NCBI GenBank assembly: GCA_021813745.1
Contig: JAKAJO010000073.1
Span: forward strand, 1 to 43,967
From: Acidobacteriota bacterium
GTDB taxonomy: Bacteria > Acidobacteriota > Terriglobia > Terriglobales > Acidobacteriaceae
DNA: 43,967 bases
Direction: 5' to 3'
Both the position numbers and the translations under genes were made by a program. Below are positions 1 through 9,308 of the stretch, piece by piece (position 1 is the stretch's first letter; each line of letters opens with the position of its first letter). Below the pieces are notes generated by a model. The model was not told where the DNA came from. It did not search any database and saw only the letters and a list, made by a program, of their open reading frames with translations.

Positions 1-166
1 CTTTCCCCTCTTCCTCAGAGAATGCGAATGGCGCTTCAATACTCCAAACCCTAAACTGCAACAAACACAACTAAAACAATGGGTTACACGATTCATGGCA
101 TGATTATCTGGTACAGCCCCTTCTTTTGAGGGTGTATTTGCATCGAGTGCAGGTTGCGGTGTGTCG

Positions 167-2473
167 CTAAAGCTTTTGGGTTCTCTGGACGGTGCGGACT
201 CCACTGACGCGGCGGAGGCCCAGCACCATGCGGTTGAGGTGCCGCAAATCCTCGGCTTCGACAATGAATTCGATGATCGCTTCTCCGCTGTCATCGTGGC
301 GGATGTCCACGCTGCGAATATTCGTGTCATCGTCCGAGATCACTGCGGTCAGTTCTTTCAGCATCCCTGAGCGGTCATCGCAAAAGATCGTGATTTTGAC
401 GGGGTAACGCTGCAATCGGCCCGGAGTATCATCGCCCACGCGGGACCACTCGACGGCGATGCGACGATCGCTTTCGTAAAGAAGGTTCTGCACGTTGGGA
501 CAGCTGCGCGCGTGGACGGCAACTCCCTTGCCTCGCGTAATGTATCCGACGATCTCTTCTCCGCGGATGGGATTGCAACAGCGAGCGCGGTAGACGAGCA
601 AATCATTCTGCCCTTCGACTTGCAGTGAATCGGACCCGGTGAGGTGCAGCTTACGCACGGCGTCCGGCATGACACTTGTACCACTGCCTGGTTTGGGCTC
701 ATTACCGGACTCGGCATCGGGAAGCTCTGTGTAGCCTGGAGCGAGCTTGTTGAGCACCTGGCGCGAGGAGTGCTTGCCCAGGCCGAGCGCGGCAAGCAGA
801 TCGGCAGCCGTAGCCACTCCATATTCATTGGCGATGCGCCCCAGGTCCTGGTCGTCGATTTGCGTCATCGGGACTTTGAACTTACGGGCTTCGCGCTCAA
901 GGAGCTTGCGTCCGATTTCGACTGCCCGGCGTCGCTGGTCTTCATTGAGCCAGTGCTTGATCTTGTTGCGCGCGCGCGGACTCTTCACAAAGGTCAGCCA
1001 GTCCCGGCTGGGTTTGTGGTCCTTCTGGGTGACGATTTCGACGATGTCGCCGTTACGGAGCTTGGTGCGCAAGGGCACCATCCGACCATTGATTTTGGCT
1101 CCGACGCAGGTATGGCCGACTTCCGTGTGAATTGTGTAGGCGAAGTCGATGGGGGTTCCATCGGCGGGGACGACAACAACCTTGCCCTTGGGCGTGAAGG
1201 TGTAGACCTCGTCCGGATAGAGATCCATCTTCAGGCTGCTCAGGAACTCGTTGGGGTCGGTCATCTCCTTTTGCCATTCAACGAGTTGGCGAATCCAGTT
1301 GAGGCGCTCCTCATCGCGTGCTGTGACCGAGCCCTCACCGGCTTTGTATTTCCAGTGGGCTGCGATGCCTTCCTCGGCGATGCGGTGCATCTCTTCGGTG
1401 CGGATCTGGACCTCGAACTGATGACCGCCTTCGCCCATCACCGTGGTGTGGAGCGACTGATAGCGGTTCGCTCGGGGGATGGCGATGAAGTCTTTGATGC
1501 GTCCGGGCACAGGGCGCCACAGGGTATGGATCAATCCGAAGACGGCATAACACGAGGCCACATCCTGCGTGATTACGCGCAGTGCCAGCAGATCATAAAC
1601 CTGGTCAAAGCTGGCTTTGGTGCGCTGAAGCTTCTGGAAGATGGAGTAAAGCCGCTTGATACGCCATTCCACGCGCGCCTGGATGTTGTTCTCGCGCAAC
1701 TGTTCCACAAGCGTATCTTCAACGCTATGCAGGAACTGTTCGCCTTCCACTCGGCGCGCCTCCACGGCAGCGGCAACCTGCTCGTAGCTCACCGGGTCGG
1801 TGTAGCGGAAGGCGAGGTCTTCCAACTCGCCACGTACCTTGCCCATGCCGAGTCGATGGGCCAGAGGCGCGTAAATGTCCAGAGTCTCGCGGGCAATTGC
1901 CTCCTGACGCTCCGGCTTCAGATGCTCCAGCGTACGCATATTGTGGAGGCGGTCGGCCAGCTTGATGAGGACAACCCGCACATCCGAGACCATGGCAAGA
2001 AGCATTTTGCGGACATTTTCAGCCTGACGATCCTCACGGTTTGCGAACTGGATCTTGTCAATCTTTGTGACACCCTCGACAATGTGCGCCACCTGGTCGC
2101 CAAAATTTGCTTCGATCTCTTCCCGCGTGGCTGGGGTGTCTTCCACGGCATCATGCAGCAGTCCCGCAGCAATGGCGGTTGCGTCCATCTTCAGTTCGGC
2201 CAGCACCTCGGCCACCTCAAGCGGATGAATGATGTAGGGTTCGCCTGAGGCCCGCAACTGCCCTCGGTGCTGCTGAACGCAGAAATTCCAAGCCTTGCGG
2301 ATGAGGGAAACGTCTTCAGTGGGGCGATTTGCCTGAACCTGGCGGAGAAGCTCATCGAAGCGCTGCTCAATGGCTTGCTCATCCGGCGGAGGCGCAGAAC
2401 GAAGGGCCGGCTCCGGAGATACGGGTAGGGCGCCGGAGGATGCCGGAGAGATGGGCTGCCGGACAGTCGCCAT
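167..2473 (-). CDS. rel: Bifunctional (p)ppGpp synthetase/hydrolase (Rel/SpoT family)
   Basis: This enzyme makes and degrades the stringent-response alarmone (p)ppGpp in the cytoplasm. The 768-residue protein has the full long-RSH layout. The HD hydrolase domain lies at about 55-205, with the intact HDAVED motif at 107-112. The synthetase domain lies at about 255-375, with RIKD at 325-328 and YQSLH at 338-342. A TGS domain follows at about 421-482 and an ACT domain at about 690-765. RIKD is the RxKD form found in bifunctional enzymes, whereas monofunctional RelA has ExDD; with the intact HD motif this points to both activities. An in-frame TGA directly precedes the codon before the ATG, so the start is fixed. 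An AGGAGG lies 17 nt upstream, too far for a normal SD. A TATAAT ends 5 nt before the ATG. The gene stands alone. Confidence 0.96.
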   Translation of the reverse strand: MATVRQPISPASSGALPVSPEPALRSAPPPDEQAIEQRFDELLRQVQANRPTEDVSLIRKAWNFCVQQHRGQLRASGEPYIIHPLEVAEVLAELKMDATAIAAGLLHDAVEDTPATREEIEANFGDQVAHIVEGVTKIDKIQFANREDRQAENVRKMLLAMVSDVRVVLIKLADRLHNMRTLEHLKPERQEAIARETLDIYAPLAHRLGMGKVRGELEDLAFRYTDPVSYEQVAAAVEARRVEGEQFLHSVEDTLVEQLRENNIQARVEWRIKRLYSIFQKLQRTKASFDQVYDLLALRVITQDVASCYAVFGLIHTLWRPVPGRIKDFIAIPRANRYQSLHTTVMGEGGHQFEVQIRTEEMHRIAEEGIAAHWKYKAGEGSVTARDEERLNWIRQLVEWQKEMTDPNEFLSSLKMDLYPDEVYTFTPKGKVVVVPADGTPIDFAYTIHTEVGHTCVGAKINGRMVPLRTKLRNGDIVEIVTQKDHKPSRDWLTFVKSPRARNKIKHWLNEDQRRRAVEIGRKLLEREARKFKVPMTQIDDQDLGRIANEYGVATAADLLAALGLGKHSSRQVLNKLAPGYTELPDAESGNEPKPGSGTSVMPDAVRKLHLTGSDSLQVEGQNDLLVYRARCCNPIRGEEIVGYITRGKGVAVHARSCPNVQNLLYESDRRIAVEWSRVGDDTPGRLQRYPVKITIFCDDRSGMLKELTAVISDDDTNIRSVDIRHDDSGEAIIEFIVEAEDLRHLNRMVLGLRRVSGVRTVQRTQKL

Positions 2474-2696
2474 ATCTCATTATAGGCCTGCCTCCTGCGA
2501 GACGCGACTGTTGAGACATTCGGTGACTTCAGGGCCGTAATAGAAGACCAATGAGGTCAATTCCCAATCATTATCGTCGGCAATGTCGAAAAGAGTCGGT
2601 GTTCACGGAGCCGCTTGGTTGTGCCCGTAGTCACTGCGATCCATCCCGGGGAAAGGAGTATTGTCGCCTGCGGTGTGGGGGTCGAGAACGGAGTCC

Positions 2697-3134
2697 ATGA
2701 TGCTGAAACGCCTCTTGTTTTTAGCACTCTCTCTGGTAGTGGCGGCCGGAGTTGCCGGCGCGGCCCAGTCCCAGTCGCAGTCCAAGGTCGTCATCCCGGT
2801 CCAAAAGACATCTCCGACGGATGGCAAGGTGATGTATCAGAACTACTGCGCGCCCTGCCATGGCGTCGATGGAAAAGGGAATGGGCCTGTGGCCAGTGAA
2901 CTTCGTACGCCACCGACGAACCTGACATTGCTGAGCAGGAAGAACCAAGGCAAGTTCCCGGATCTTCATATTGTGAGTGTTTTGAGGTTCGGGACCAAGC
3001 TTCCGGCGCATGGTACCGAGCAGATGCCGGTGTGGGGACCAATCCTTGGTAAGATGAACCAGATGAACGCGATGGACAAGCAACTCAGGATTAGCAATCT
3101 GAGCAGCTACATCGAGAGCCTCCAGGTGAAATAG
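2697..3134 (+). CDS. Exported c-type cytochrome, single haem
   Basis: Small electron carrier expected in the periplasm or membrane-anchored. From the ATG at 2697 the protein has 145 residues. An N-terminal signal sequence (MMLKRLLFLALSLVV, then Ala-rich to about residue 23) is followed by the haem-binding CAPCH at 51-55. The typical GKGNGP and TPPTNLT segments of cytochrome c class I follow. The distal axial Met is probably Met110 in EQMPVWG. A TTG start at 2661 is possible, but it would put 12 polar residues before the signal sequence. The ATG at 2697 has a GGAG about 5 nt upstream and is preferred. No oxidase or dehydrogenase partner is adjacent, so the redox partner is unknown. Confidence 0.88.
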   Translation: MMLKRLLFLALSLVVAAGVAGAAQSQSQSKVVIPVQKTSPTDGKVMYQNYCAPCHGVDGKGNGPVASELRTPPTNLTLLSRKNQGKFPDLHIVSVLRFGTKLPAHGTEQMPVWGPILGKMNQMNAMDKQLRISNLSSYIESLQVK

Positions 3135-3192
3135 GGCCAAGCGGCCAGGCCGCCTCCCCACTCCCGGCGGCGATCCGACCCGGAGTGGGAAG

Positions 3193-4530
3193 ATGGCCAG
3201 GCTACGGAAACAAGCAGAAGCAGGACGGAAGACATCCAAGTCCGAGGGTTTGAAGAAGCCGAGCGGCGCTCAAGGCCCTTCCAACAGGGAGCTTGAAAGG
3301 GAGGCTGTTCCCGTCGGGGCACGGGTGAACCGCCGTGCTGCAGACCGGCTGCGGGGTGGACATCTTTGGGCGTACGCCAATGAGATCGAGACGCTCGAGG
3401 CGGGTCGTGAAGCAGAGCCCGGATTAATTCCTGTCGCCGATGCGCGTGGCATTCTGATTGGCACCGCACTCTATAGTCCCGTCTCTCAGATTGCCCTTCG
3501 GCTGGTGTCACGTGACGCGATCGACGAAGCTGGCTGGCTTGATTTGCTGGAGAGCCGCTTGCGCGCGTCGATTGTGCGGCGCGGGCCGATGCTGAACCCC
3601 GAGAACGATTCCTGTCGTCTTTGCTTCAGCGAGGCGGATGAACTTCCCGGACTCGTCGTGGACAAGTACGGTGACCTCATCATTGCTCAGCTGCTGACCA
3701 AAGGACTGGACAACTCGGCGGTTCGGGGTGTGTGTGTTCGCGTACTTCGAGAGACGCTGGAGCCAGCCTCGATTCTGGAAAGGCCCGACCCGCGGATACG
3801 CGAACTGGAGGGCATCACCGCGCCGGGCACTGCGCCGCTTTGGGCTGCAAGCGCTCAAGAGCCAGCCACCCGCGCCATATTCCATTTGAACGGACTTTCG
3901 TTTCACTACGATGCGAACTCCGGACAAAAGACAGGCGCCTTTCTGGATCAGCACACGAATTATGCGGCGGCACGGGACTGGGCGAAGCGCTTGGGCTGCA
4001 CGACGCGGGCCTTGGATGTCTGCTGCTATCAGGGAGGCTTTTCACTGCATCTGGCTCAGGTTTGCCAGCAGGTCATCGGGGTGGACGCGTCTCGCTCCTC
4101 TCTTGAAGTGGCGGAGCAGAATCTCGACGTCAATCGCCCGTACCTGAAGGGCACGGTGGACTGGGTGGAGGCCGATGCATTCGAACTGCTGCGCGGATGG
4201 TCCGATGCCGGGGAAGAGTTCGATGCGATTGTGCTGGATCCGCCAGCATTTGCCAAGACAAGGCGAGCGGTGGAAGGTGCACTTCGCGGGTACAAGGAAC
4301 TGAACCTGCGTGCCCTGCGGATGTTGAAGCCCGGGGGATTGCTGGTCACCTGTTCGTGCAGCCACCATGTGAGTGGGCAGGAGCTGCAGGGAGCTGTGGC
4401 AGCGGCGGCTGCGGATGCCCATCGTCGCGTGCGCATTCTAGAGCGGCGCGGTGCTTCGCTGGATCATCCTGTGATCGTGAATTTACCTGAGACTGAGTAT
4501 CTGAAGTGTCTGGTGTTGCAGGTCGATTAA
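3193..4530 (+). CDS. Class I SAM-dependent rRNA methyltransferase, RlmI-like (COG1092)
   Basis: Probable cytoplasmic 23S rRNA 5-methylcytosine methyltransferase of the RlmI family. The 445-residue protein has a basic 40-residue N-terminal tail, then a PUA-type RNA-binding domain at about 42-105 containing the characteristic RLRGGHLWAYANEIE. The catalytic Rossmann domain carries motif I, DVCCYQGGFS, at 275-284, VLDPPAFAK at 348-356 and a cysteine-containing TCSCSHHVS at 386-394. The Cys-rich motif is where this family places its catalytic cysteine. E. coli RlmI has 396 residues; the excess is mostly the N-terminal tail, so the true start could be internal. The exact target base is inferred from the family. 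Its stop codon overlaps that of the convergent downstream gene. Confidence 0.88.
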   Translation: MARLRKQAEAGRKTSKSEGLKKPSGAQGPSNRELEREAVPVGARVNRRAADRLRGGHLWAYANEIETLEAGREAEPGLIPVADARGILIGTALYSPVSQIALRLVSRDAIDEAGWLDLLESRLRASIVRRGPMLNPENDSCRLCFSEADELPGLVVDKYGDLIIAQLLTKGLDNSAVRGVCVRVLRETLEPASILERPDPRIRELEGITAPGTAPLWAASAQEPATRAIFHLNGLSFHYDANSGQKTGAFLDQHTNYAAARDWAKRLGCTTRALDVCCYQGGFSLHLAQVCQQVIGVDASRSSLEVAEQNLDVNRPYLKGTVDWVEADAFELLRGWSDAGEEFDAIVLDPPAFAKTRRAVEGALRGYKELNLRALRMLKPGGLLVTCSCSHHVSGQELQGAVAAAAADAHRRVRILERRGASLDHPVIVNLPETEYLKCLVLQVD

Positions 4531-5141
4531 ACGGTGTCGACCTCCCGGTGCCGGGACCAGCGAGGCAGGATGCGCTCTCGCCAACCCCTTGAAGGATGGG
4601 GCACGGTGCGCAGTGAAGAGTCCTGATCGCGTGGGTTTGATTTGCGCATATCGGCGAGGGTTTGTTTGACCTGACTGCGAAGCTCCTCCACTTCAAAGAT
4701 GCACGAACGGAGATATGCCGAGACGCTAAGGCCAGCCTCAGCCGCTCGAGCATGTAATTGTTCATTCTCAAGCTCTCCAAGCCGGATTGTGACGCTGGCG
4801 GATTTTCGATGTGCCCGCTCATCCGAAGGCCTGGAGACATTTACAGGCAACTTCGGATTCAGTTCGGCAGTCTCCTGCGTCGCAGGTCGGGGTTCCTGCC
4901 CCAATCCTTGAAATGAGTTCCCGCCACTCTCTTCGAAGTCTGTGAGCCGCTGCTCTGGATAACCGCTGCGCCGGGTATGGGTCTTGAGGGCCTTCTCATA
5001 GCTCAGGGTTGCTACATCCTCAGCGAGTGCGGTATTGTCCCAGCCCGTTGTGGACACATTGGATGAGGAGGCGAGGGAGGCCAGGAGCGTTGCAAAACCG
5101 GAGTTCGAGCGAGTTTCTGGAGGCGATGCAGTCATCTGCAT
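4527..5141 (-). CDS. Hypothetical protein with ribbon-helix-helix-like (MobC-type) region
   Basis: Function not recognised. The frame stays open to an ATG at 5303 (258 residues), but an ATG pair at 5141/5135 (MQMTASPPETRS) gives a more natural protein of about 204 residues; the extra 54 residues look non-coding in composition. Residues about 1-110 are Ser/Thr/Asn-rich and unstructured. Residues about 115-160 (SVTIRLGELENEQL, then AAEAGLSVSAYLR) match the pattern of a ribbon-helix-helix fold as seen in plasmid mobilisation MobC and small arc-like regulators: a short beta strand, then two helices with the SxSxYLR turn. A basic tail follows. No relaxase or toxin gene is adjacent, so DNA binding is the only reasonable inference. 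Stop codons overlap with the convergent methyltransferase gene. Confidence 0.6.
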   Translation of the reverse strand: MQMTASPPETRSNSGFATLLASLASSSNVSTTGWDNTALAEDVATLSYEKALKTHTRRSGYPEQRLTDFEESGGNSFQGLGQEPRPATQETAELNPKLPVNVSRPSDERAHRKSASVTIRLGELENEQLHARAAEAGLSVSAYLRSCIFEVEELRSQVKQTLADMRKSNPRDQDSSLRTVPHPSRGWRERILPRWSRHREVDTV

Positions 5142-5338
5142 GCCACTGAGAATATACGGATGCAACGCGTACGCCTGAATTTCCTGCTTGAAGAGCGGCG
5201 AAGGATTCCCATGGCGGGAACTCCTCGCCTTCATTCCCGCTTCGGGTTGCAATATGTGGTTCCGCAACACAGGGCGGCTGATACTTTCGTCCTTCTGCTG
5301 CATCTCGCTGTGCGCGACGAGGCGTCTATCGAGGTCTG

Positions 5339-7465
5339 TTAGCGGGAGACGGGTGCAGGGCCGGACTCAGTCCAAAGAAAGGCGAGGATGTCCGCGTCGT
5401 CCTGGATTCGCTGGTCGACGCTGACCCCTGCGGAGTGTCCGCCGACGGTGCTTTCGTGAAGGAGGATAGGCCGGCCGCTGGACGAGGCAGCTTGCATAAG
5501 AGCTGCCATTTTGCGGGCATGCAGAGGATCGACGCGGGTATCGTCTTCGCCGGTAAAGAAAAGGATGGCCGGATAAGCGGTTCCCGCCTTGACGTTCTGA
5601 TAGGGCGAATATTTGAGGAGGTATGAGAACTGGTCTGGGTGATCTGAAGAGCCATACTCCGTGACCCAGTGCGACCCCTGGAGGAAATGCTGGTAGCGCA
5701 GCATATCCAGCAGTGGGTAAGCGCAGACGATGGCAGAAAAGAGCTCCGGATGCTGGGTCATCGAGGCTCCCATCAGAAGTCCGCCATTGGACACGCCGAT
5801 GATGGCGAAGTGTTCCGAAGAAGTGTATTGATGGGCAATCAGGTAGCGAGCGGCGGCGAACCAGTCATCGAACACATTCTGCTTTTTCTCAAACATTCCC
5901 TGCTCATGCCAGTGTTCGCCGAACTCCCCACCACCGCGGAGGTTCGGAAGGGCAAACCATCCGCCTTGCTCCAGCCACCACGCCCACATTGGATTCCATG
6001 TGGGTGTCATGCTGATTTTGAAGCCGCCATAGCCGGTCATCAGCAGGGGAGTGGCACCGTTCGGCTTGAGTCCCTTTCTGCCAGCGATGAACATGGGAAT
6101 CCTGGTCCCATCCTTCGAGGCATAAAACACTTGCCTGATCTCGTAAGCCTTGGAGGCAAAAGGAATCTGGGGTTGTGCGAAGATCTGCTGGTTTCCGGTG
6201 AAGGTATCCAGACGATAGATCGTAGGAGGCTGAATGAAGGATTGAACGCTGAAGAATCCATACCGATCCACTGCGCGTCCATGGACCACAGAGCCAGTCG
6301 CCATCGATGTGCCGGGCAAGGTTCCGATCTGCTTGCCATCCAGTGTGAAGATGGAGATTTCCGTTTGCACATCTTTGAGCCGGGTGACGTAGAGTTTTCC
6401 TCCGACGATGGAATCATCGAGGATCGCATCGGAGGACTCAGGAACTACGGTTGTCCAGGCTGAGGGGGCAACTCCCGGATCGGCGCGCAGAATACGGCCG
6501 TTGGGTGCGTTGTCATCTGTTCTCACATACCAGGCTCCCTTTGCATAGCTAGCAGAAAATCGGGAGTCGATATCCCAGACAAGCACTTCAAAGGGAGCAC
6601 CCGGTTTGGTCAGATTACGAAATACGATATCTGTGCGCTTGGCCGGAACGCCATGATCAATGGTGACGACCAGATATTTTTCATCATCGGTGATGAAACA
6701 CTGCAACAGATCGTTAGGGCCCAGCAGTTCGCCGCGAAACTCATTGCCGAAGACCAGTGCGTCGCGCGTCACGCGAGTCCCTATGGTGTGCAGATACAGC
6801 AGTGATCTCTGCTGGCTGGTTCGGGTGTAATACAGCCCGGTGCCGTCCGAAGTGAACTGAATCGACCGGTAAAGCCCGGCGGGGAGTGTGTCTTCCAGTG
6901 TTTTGCCGGACTTCACGTCAAAGATGTGCAGCACCGTCTCATCGGCACCGCCTTGACGCACACCGTAAGCGATCAGATTGCCGTCCCGGGAAACATCCTC
7001 CAAAGTAAGAGATGTGTTTCGATCGCGGCTCAGAACGGCGGGATCGAGTAGCCGCACATCCTTTCCGGTCCACCCGTGGCGAAGGAAGATTGACTCCTGA
7101 TCTTCGCCGGCCTCACGTTTGAGGAAGTAGTAGTTGCCCATTCTCTGGACCGGGAACTCCCATCTTGCAACATGTTCAAGGGATTCCAGAGTGCTCTCAA
7201 TCCTGCTCCGGATGGGCGTCTGCCGGAAGTAGCGCGCAGTGTACTCGTTCTCGACATCGACAAAGGCCTTTGTCTCATGGCTATTCGCATCTTCAAGCCA
7301 GCGGTAGGAATCGGTAATACGGACTCCGTTGTAGTTGTCATCGACGGGTTGGGCCTGGACCTTGGGGGGTGGAGGAAGCCGGATCCCATCACGGCCGTGG
7401 ACAGATTGAGCGCGTGAGCCAATGGAAACGAACAGGAGCAACAACAGACCGCGAACGTTTTTCAT
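5339..7465 (-). CDS. Exported prolyl oligopeptidase (S9A family serine peptidase)
   Basis: Cleaves after proline in short peptides; expected in the periplasm. From the ATG at 7465 the protein has 708 residues, the normal S9A length with a signal peptide (MKNVRGLLLLLFVSIGSRAQS). An N-terminal segment with YRWLED is followed by a beta-propeller region (about 80-440) and a C-terminal alpha/beta hydrolase domain. The triad is visible: Ser559 in GVSNGG, Asp642 in GEDDTRVDP and His677 in GGHSAG. The frame extends upstream to 7717, but that part has no signal sequence and would overlap the divergent murJ region. A GAGG 8-11 nt upstream supports 7465, and an ATG at 7474 is less well placed. Single gene, divergent from murJ. 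Confidence 0.93.
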   Translation of the reverse strand: MKNVRGLLLLLFVSIGSRAQSVHGRDGIRLPPPPKVQAQPVDDNYNGVRITDSYRWLEDANSHETKAFVDVENEYTARYFRQTPIRSRIESTLESLEHVARWEFPVQRMGNYYFLKREAGEDQESIFLRHGWTGKDVRLLDPAVLSRDRNTSLTLEDVSRDGNLIAYGVRQGGADETVLHIFDVKSGKTLEDTLPAGLYRSIQFTSDGTGLYYTRTSQQRSLLYLHTIGTRVTRDALVFGNEFRGELLGPNDLLQCFITDDEKYLVVTIDHGVPAKRTDIVFRNLTKPGAPFEVLVWDIDSRFSASYAKGAWYVRTDDNAPNGRILRADPGVAPSAWTTVVPESSDAILDDSIVGGKLYVTRLKDVQTEISIFTLDGKQIGTLPGTSMATGSVVHGRAVDRYGFFSVQSFIQPPTIYRLDTFTGNQQIFAQPQIPFASKAYEIRQVFYASKDGTRIPMFIAGRKGLKPNGATPLLMTGYGGFKISMTPTWNPMWAWWLEQGGWFALPNLRGGGEFGEHWHEQGMFEKKQNVFDDWFAAARYLIAHQYTSSEHFAIIGVSNGGLLMGASMTQHPELFSAIVCAYPLLDMLRYQHFLQGSHWVTEYGSSDHPDQFSYLLKYSPYQNVKAGTAYPAILFFTGEDDTRVDPLHARKMAALMQAASSSGRPILLHESTVGGHSAGVSVDQRIQDDADILAFLWTESGPAPVSR

Positions 7466-7616
7466 GCGCCACATCCTCAAATGGATAGGAAACGGAATCC
7501 TGGACAGCCGAATCGATCGCGGCTTTGCTTGATTCCAAGCATACAGATGGCGCATGGGGCTGCAAGCCGTCTTTGGGCTGGGGAAAATCGCTTCGAGGAT
7601 ACGATGATCGCGCTTT

Positions 7617-7631
7617 CCGCCCGGTAGAATC
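7617..7631 (+). promoter_or_regulatory. Candidate -10 region of murJ (TAGAAT within a repeated 15-mer)
   Basis: CCGCCCGGTAGAATC contains a -10-like TAGAAT at 7625-7630. The identical 15-mer recurs at 10754-10768 just before tgt. No clear -35 hexamer is seen. The two copies suggest a promoter element, but this is inference. Confidence 0.4.
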
Positions 7632-7707
7632 AACACCAGTGACCGAAGCGAGCCAAGCTGGAGCGAATGCGATTCCCACGTCGCGTTGGAGGCGCGCGCT
7701 GAGAGTG

Positions 7708-9285
7708 ATGCATCCATCGCATGCTCACTCGGCGTTCAGCGCAACCGTCGTGCTCATGGTCTCGACATTTTTGTCGCGCATTATCGGGCTGGTCCGAGTG
7801 AAGTACATCATGTGGCTGTTCGGCAGCGGCATGGCCGCCGATGCACTCAATGCGGCCTTTGTGTTGCCGGACATGATCTCGTATTTCCTGGTTGGCGGCG
7901 CGGCCTCGATCACATTCGTGACCATCCTTACCCGATATCGCGAAACCGGACGCGAAGCTGAAGGTGAACGATCACTTTCGGTCATATTGAGCACGATGTA
8001 TTTGGTTTTGGGCGGTGCCATCCTGCTCGCGGAGGCTCTAGCGCCCTTTTACGTGGCAAAGATGTTTCCGGGCTACGATGCACAAAAGGCTGCGCTTTGC
8101 GTGCAGTTGACGCGTATTCTTTTACCCGCTCAGCTCTGCTTCTTTGCCGGTGGCGTTTTCGGCGCCGTGCTGCTGGTACGCAAGCAGTTCAGCGTGCAGG
8201 CCGTCACACCACTGATTTACAACATGGGAACGATCGTGGGCGGCATTCTCCTGGTGAAGCGGCTGGGGGTGGCGTCGCTGGCCATTGGCACCGTGGCTGG
8301 CGCATTTTTCGGTCCCTTCTTTTTGAACTGGTTTTTTGCCAGGCGGAACGGTACGCGCTATCGACCGATTCTGGACTGGCAGGATGAAGGACTTCGTGAA
8401 TGGGTGCGTCTCTCTCTGCCGTTGATGGCGGGGGTTTCACTGGTTACGGCCGACAGTTGGATTATTGCCCATTTCGCTTCTCGGATTGGCGGCGCAGTTT
8501 CGCTATTCAATTACGCGAAGCAGTTTTTTACGGCACCTATGGCTGTACTGGCACAGGCCGCGGGCGCGGCATCGATGCCTTTTTTTGCCACTTTGTGGGC
8601 CAAGGACAATCATTTCGAATTTGCGACCGAAGTGGCTGATTCCGTCTCCCGTGTCGCGTGTATGGGATTACTCGCCTCTTCGGGCATGGTTGCCCTCGGC
8701 GAGCCGATGATCGATCTGGTCTTTCGTGGCGGGCGCTTCTCAGCGGCCGATGTGCACCTTTGCGCGACCTACTTTGCGGTTTTTTCCATTTCCATTTTTC
8801 TATGGTCGGCGCAGGCTATTTACTCGCGGGCGTTCTATGCGGCCGGCAACACCTTTGTGCCGATGGTTGCGAGCACAATCGTCACGCTGGTGTCTTTGCC
8901 GATCTACGCGGGCCTCTTTCACGGATTTGGCGCGATCGGCCTTGCGGCGGCATCGGATGTCGGCATTGCGCTGCAAACTCTGACGATCGCTGTCTTGTTG
9001 CATCGACGGCACATGGTCTCGCTGGCCAGTCTGGACTATACCGAGATTGGACGATGTCTGGCGGCATCGCTGGTGAGCTGCGTTGCCGTGTGGGCACTCT
9101 TCTCACGGTTGGGAAGCCATCTCATCCAAACCTACTGGTCATCTCTCGCAATCCGTGGCCGGTTTGCGGACCTTTTCATTCTGCTGCCGGGAGGTGTGGT
9201 GTGGTTGATGGCATCAGACCGCTTGTTGACCATGACGGGGTCAGAGTTGCCAAGAGTGGTTCGCAAACGGCTCCGTCTGGCTTAG
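7708..9285 (+). CDS. murJ: Lipid II flippase MurJ (MviN family)
   Basis: Moves lipid II across the inner membrane for peptidoglycan synthesis. From the ATG at 7708 the protein has 525 residues, with the many hydrophobic segments of the 14-helix MOP-superfamily transporters. The N-terminal family signature is clear: STFLSRIIGLVR, then LFGSGMAADALNAAF and LPDMISYFLVGGAAS. The charged central-cavity arginines lie in the first helices. The reading frame is open from 7525. A GTG at 7639 would add 23 residues and sits 8 nt after a TAGAAT hexamer, so a longer, possibly leaderless form cannot be excluded. A GGAGG at 7688-7692 lies 15 nt from the chosen ATG, so initiation is uncertain. A hairpin terminator follows the gene. 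Confidence 0.93.
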   Translation: MHPSHAHSAFSATVVLMVSTFLSRIIGLVRVKYIMWLFGSGMAADALNAAFVLPDMISYFLVGGAASITFVTILTRYRETGREAEGERSLSVILSTMYLVLGGAILLAEALAPFYVAKMFPGYDAQKAALCVQLTRILLPAQLCFFAGGVFGAVLLVRKQFSVQAVTPLIYNMGTIVGGILLVKRLGVASLAIGTVAGAFFGPFFLNWFFARRNGTRYRPILDWQDEGLREWVRLSLPLMAGVSLVTADSWIIAHFASRIGGAVSLFNYAKQFFTAPMAVLAQAAGAASMPFFATLWAKDNHFEFATEVADSVSRVACMGLLASSGMVALGEPMIDLVFRGGRFSAADVHLCATYFAVFSISIFLWSAQAIYSRAFYAAGNTFVPMVASTIVTLVSLPIYAGLFHGFGAIGLAAASDVGIALQTLTIAVLLHRRHMVSLASLDYTEIGRCLAASLVSCVAVWALFSRLGSHLIQTYWSSLAIRGRFADLFILLPGGVVWLMASDRLLTMTGSELPRVVRKRLRLA

Positions 9286-9308
9286 GAGCTTGCGTTTAAC
9301 CGGTATGG

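Noticed and set aside
1..166. Left edge upstream of the rel stop codon
   Set aside because: Only a weak CCCT/AGGG hairpin; no T-run on the rel strand, no gene or tRNA could be supported.
644..2248. Long plus-strand open frame (534 codons) opposite the rel gene
   Set aside because: It lies inside the rel coding region; the translation has no family features, and the GC-rich codon pattern explains the open antisense frame.
7466..7717. 84-residue N-terminal extension of the prolyl oligopeptidase
   Set aside because: It removes the signal peptide from the N-terminus and overlaps the murJ start region; an SD supports 7465.
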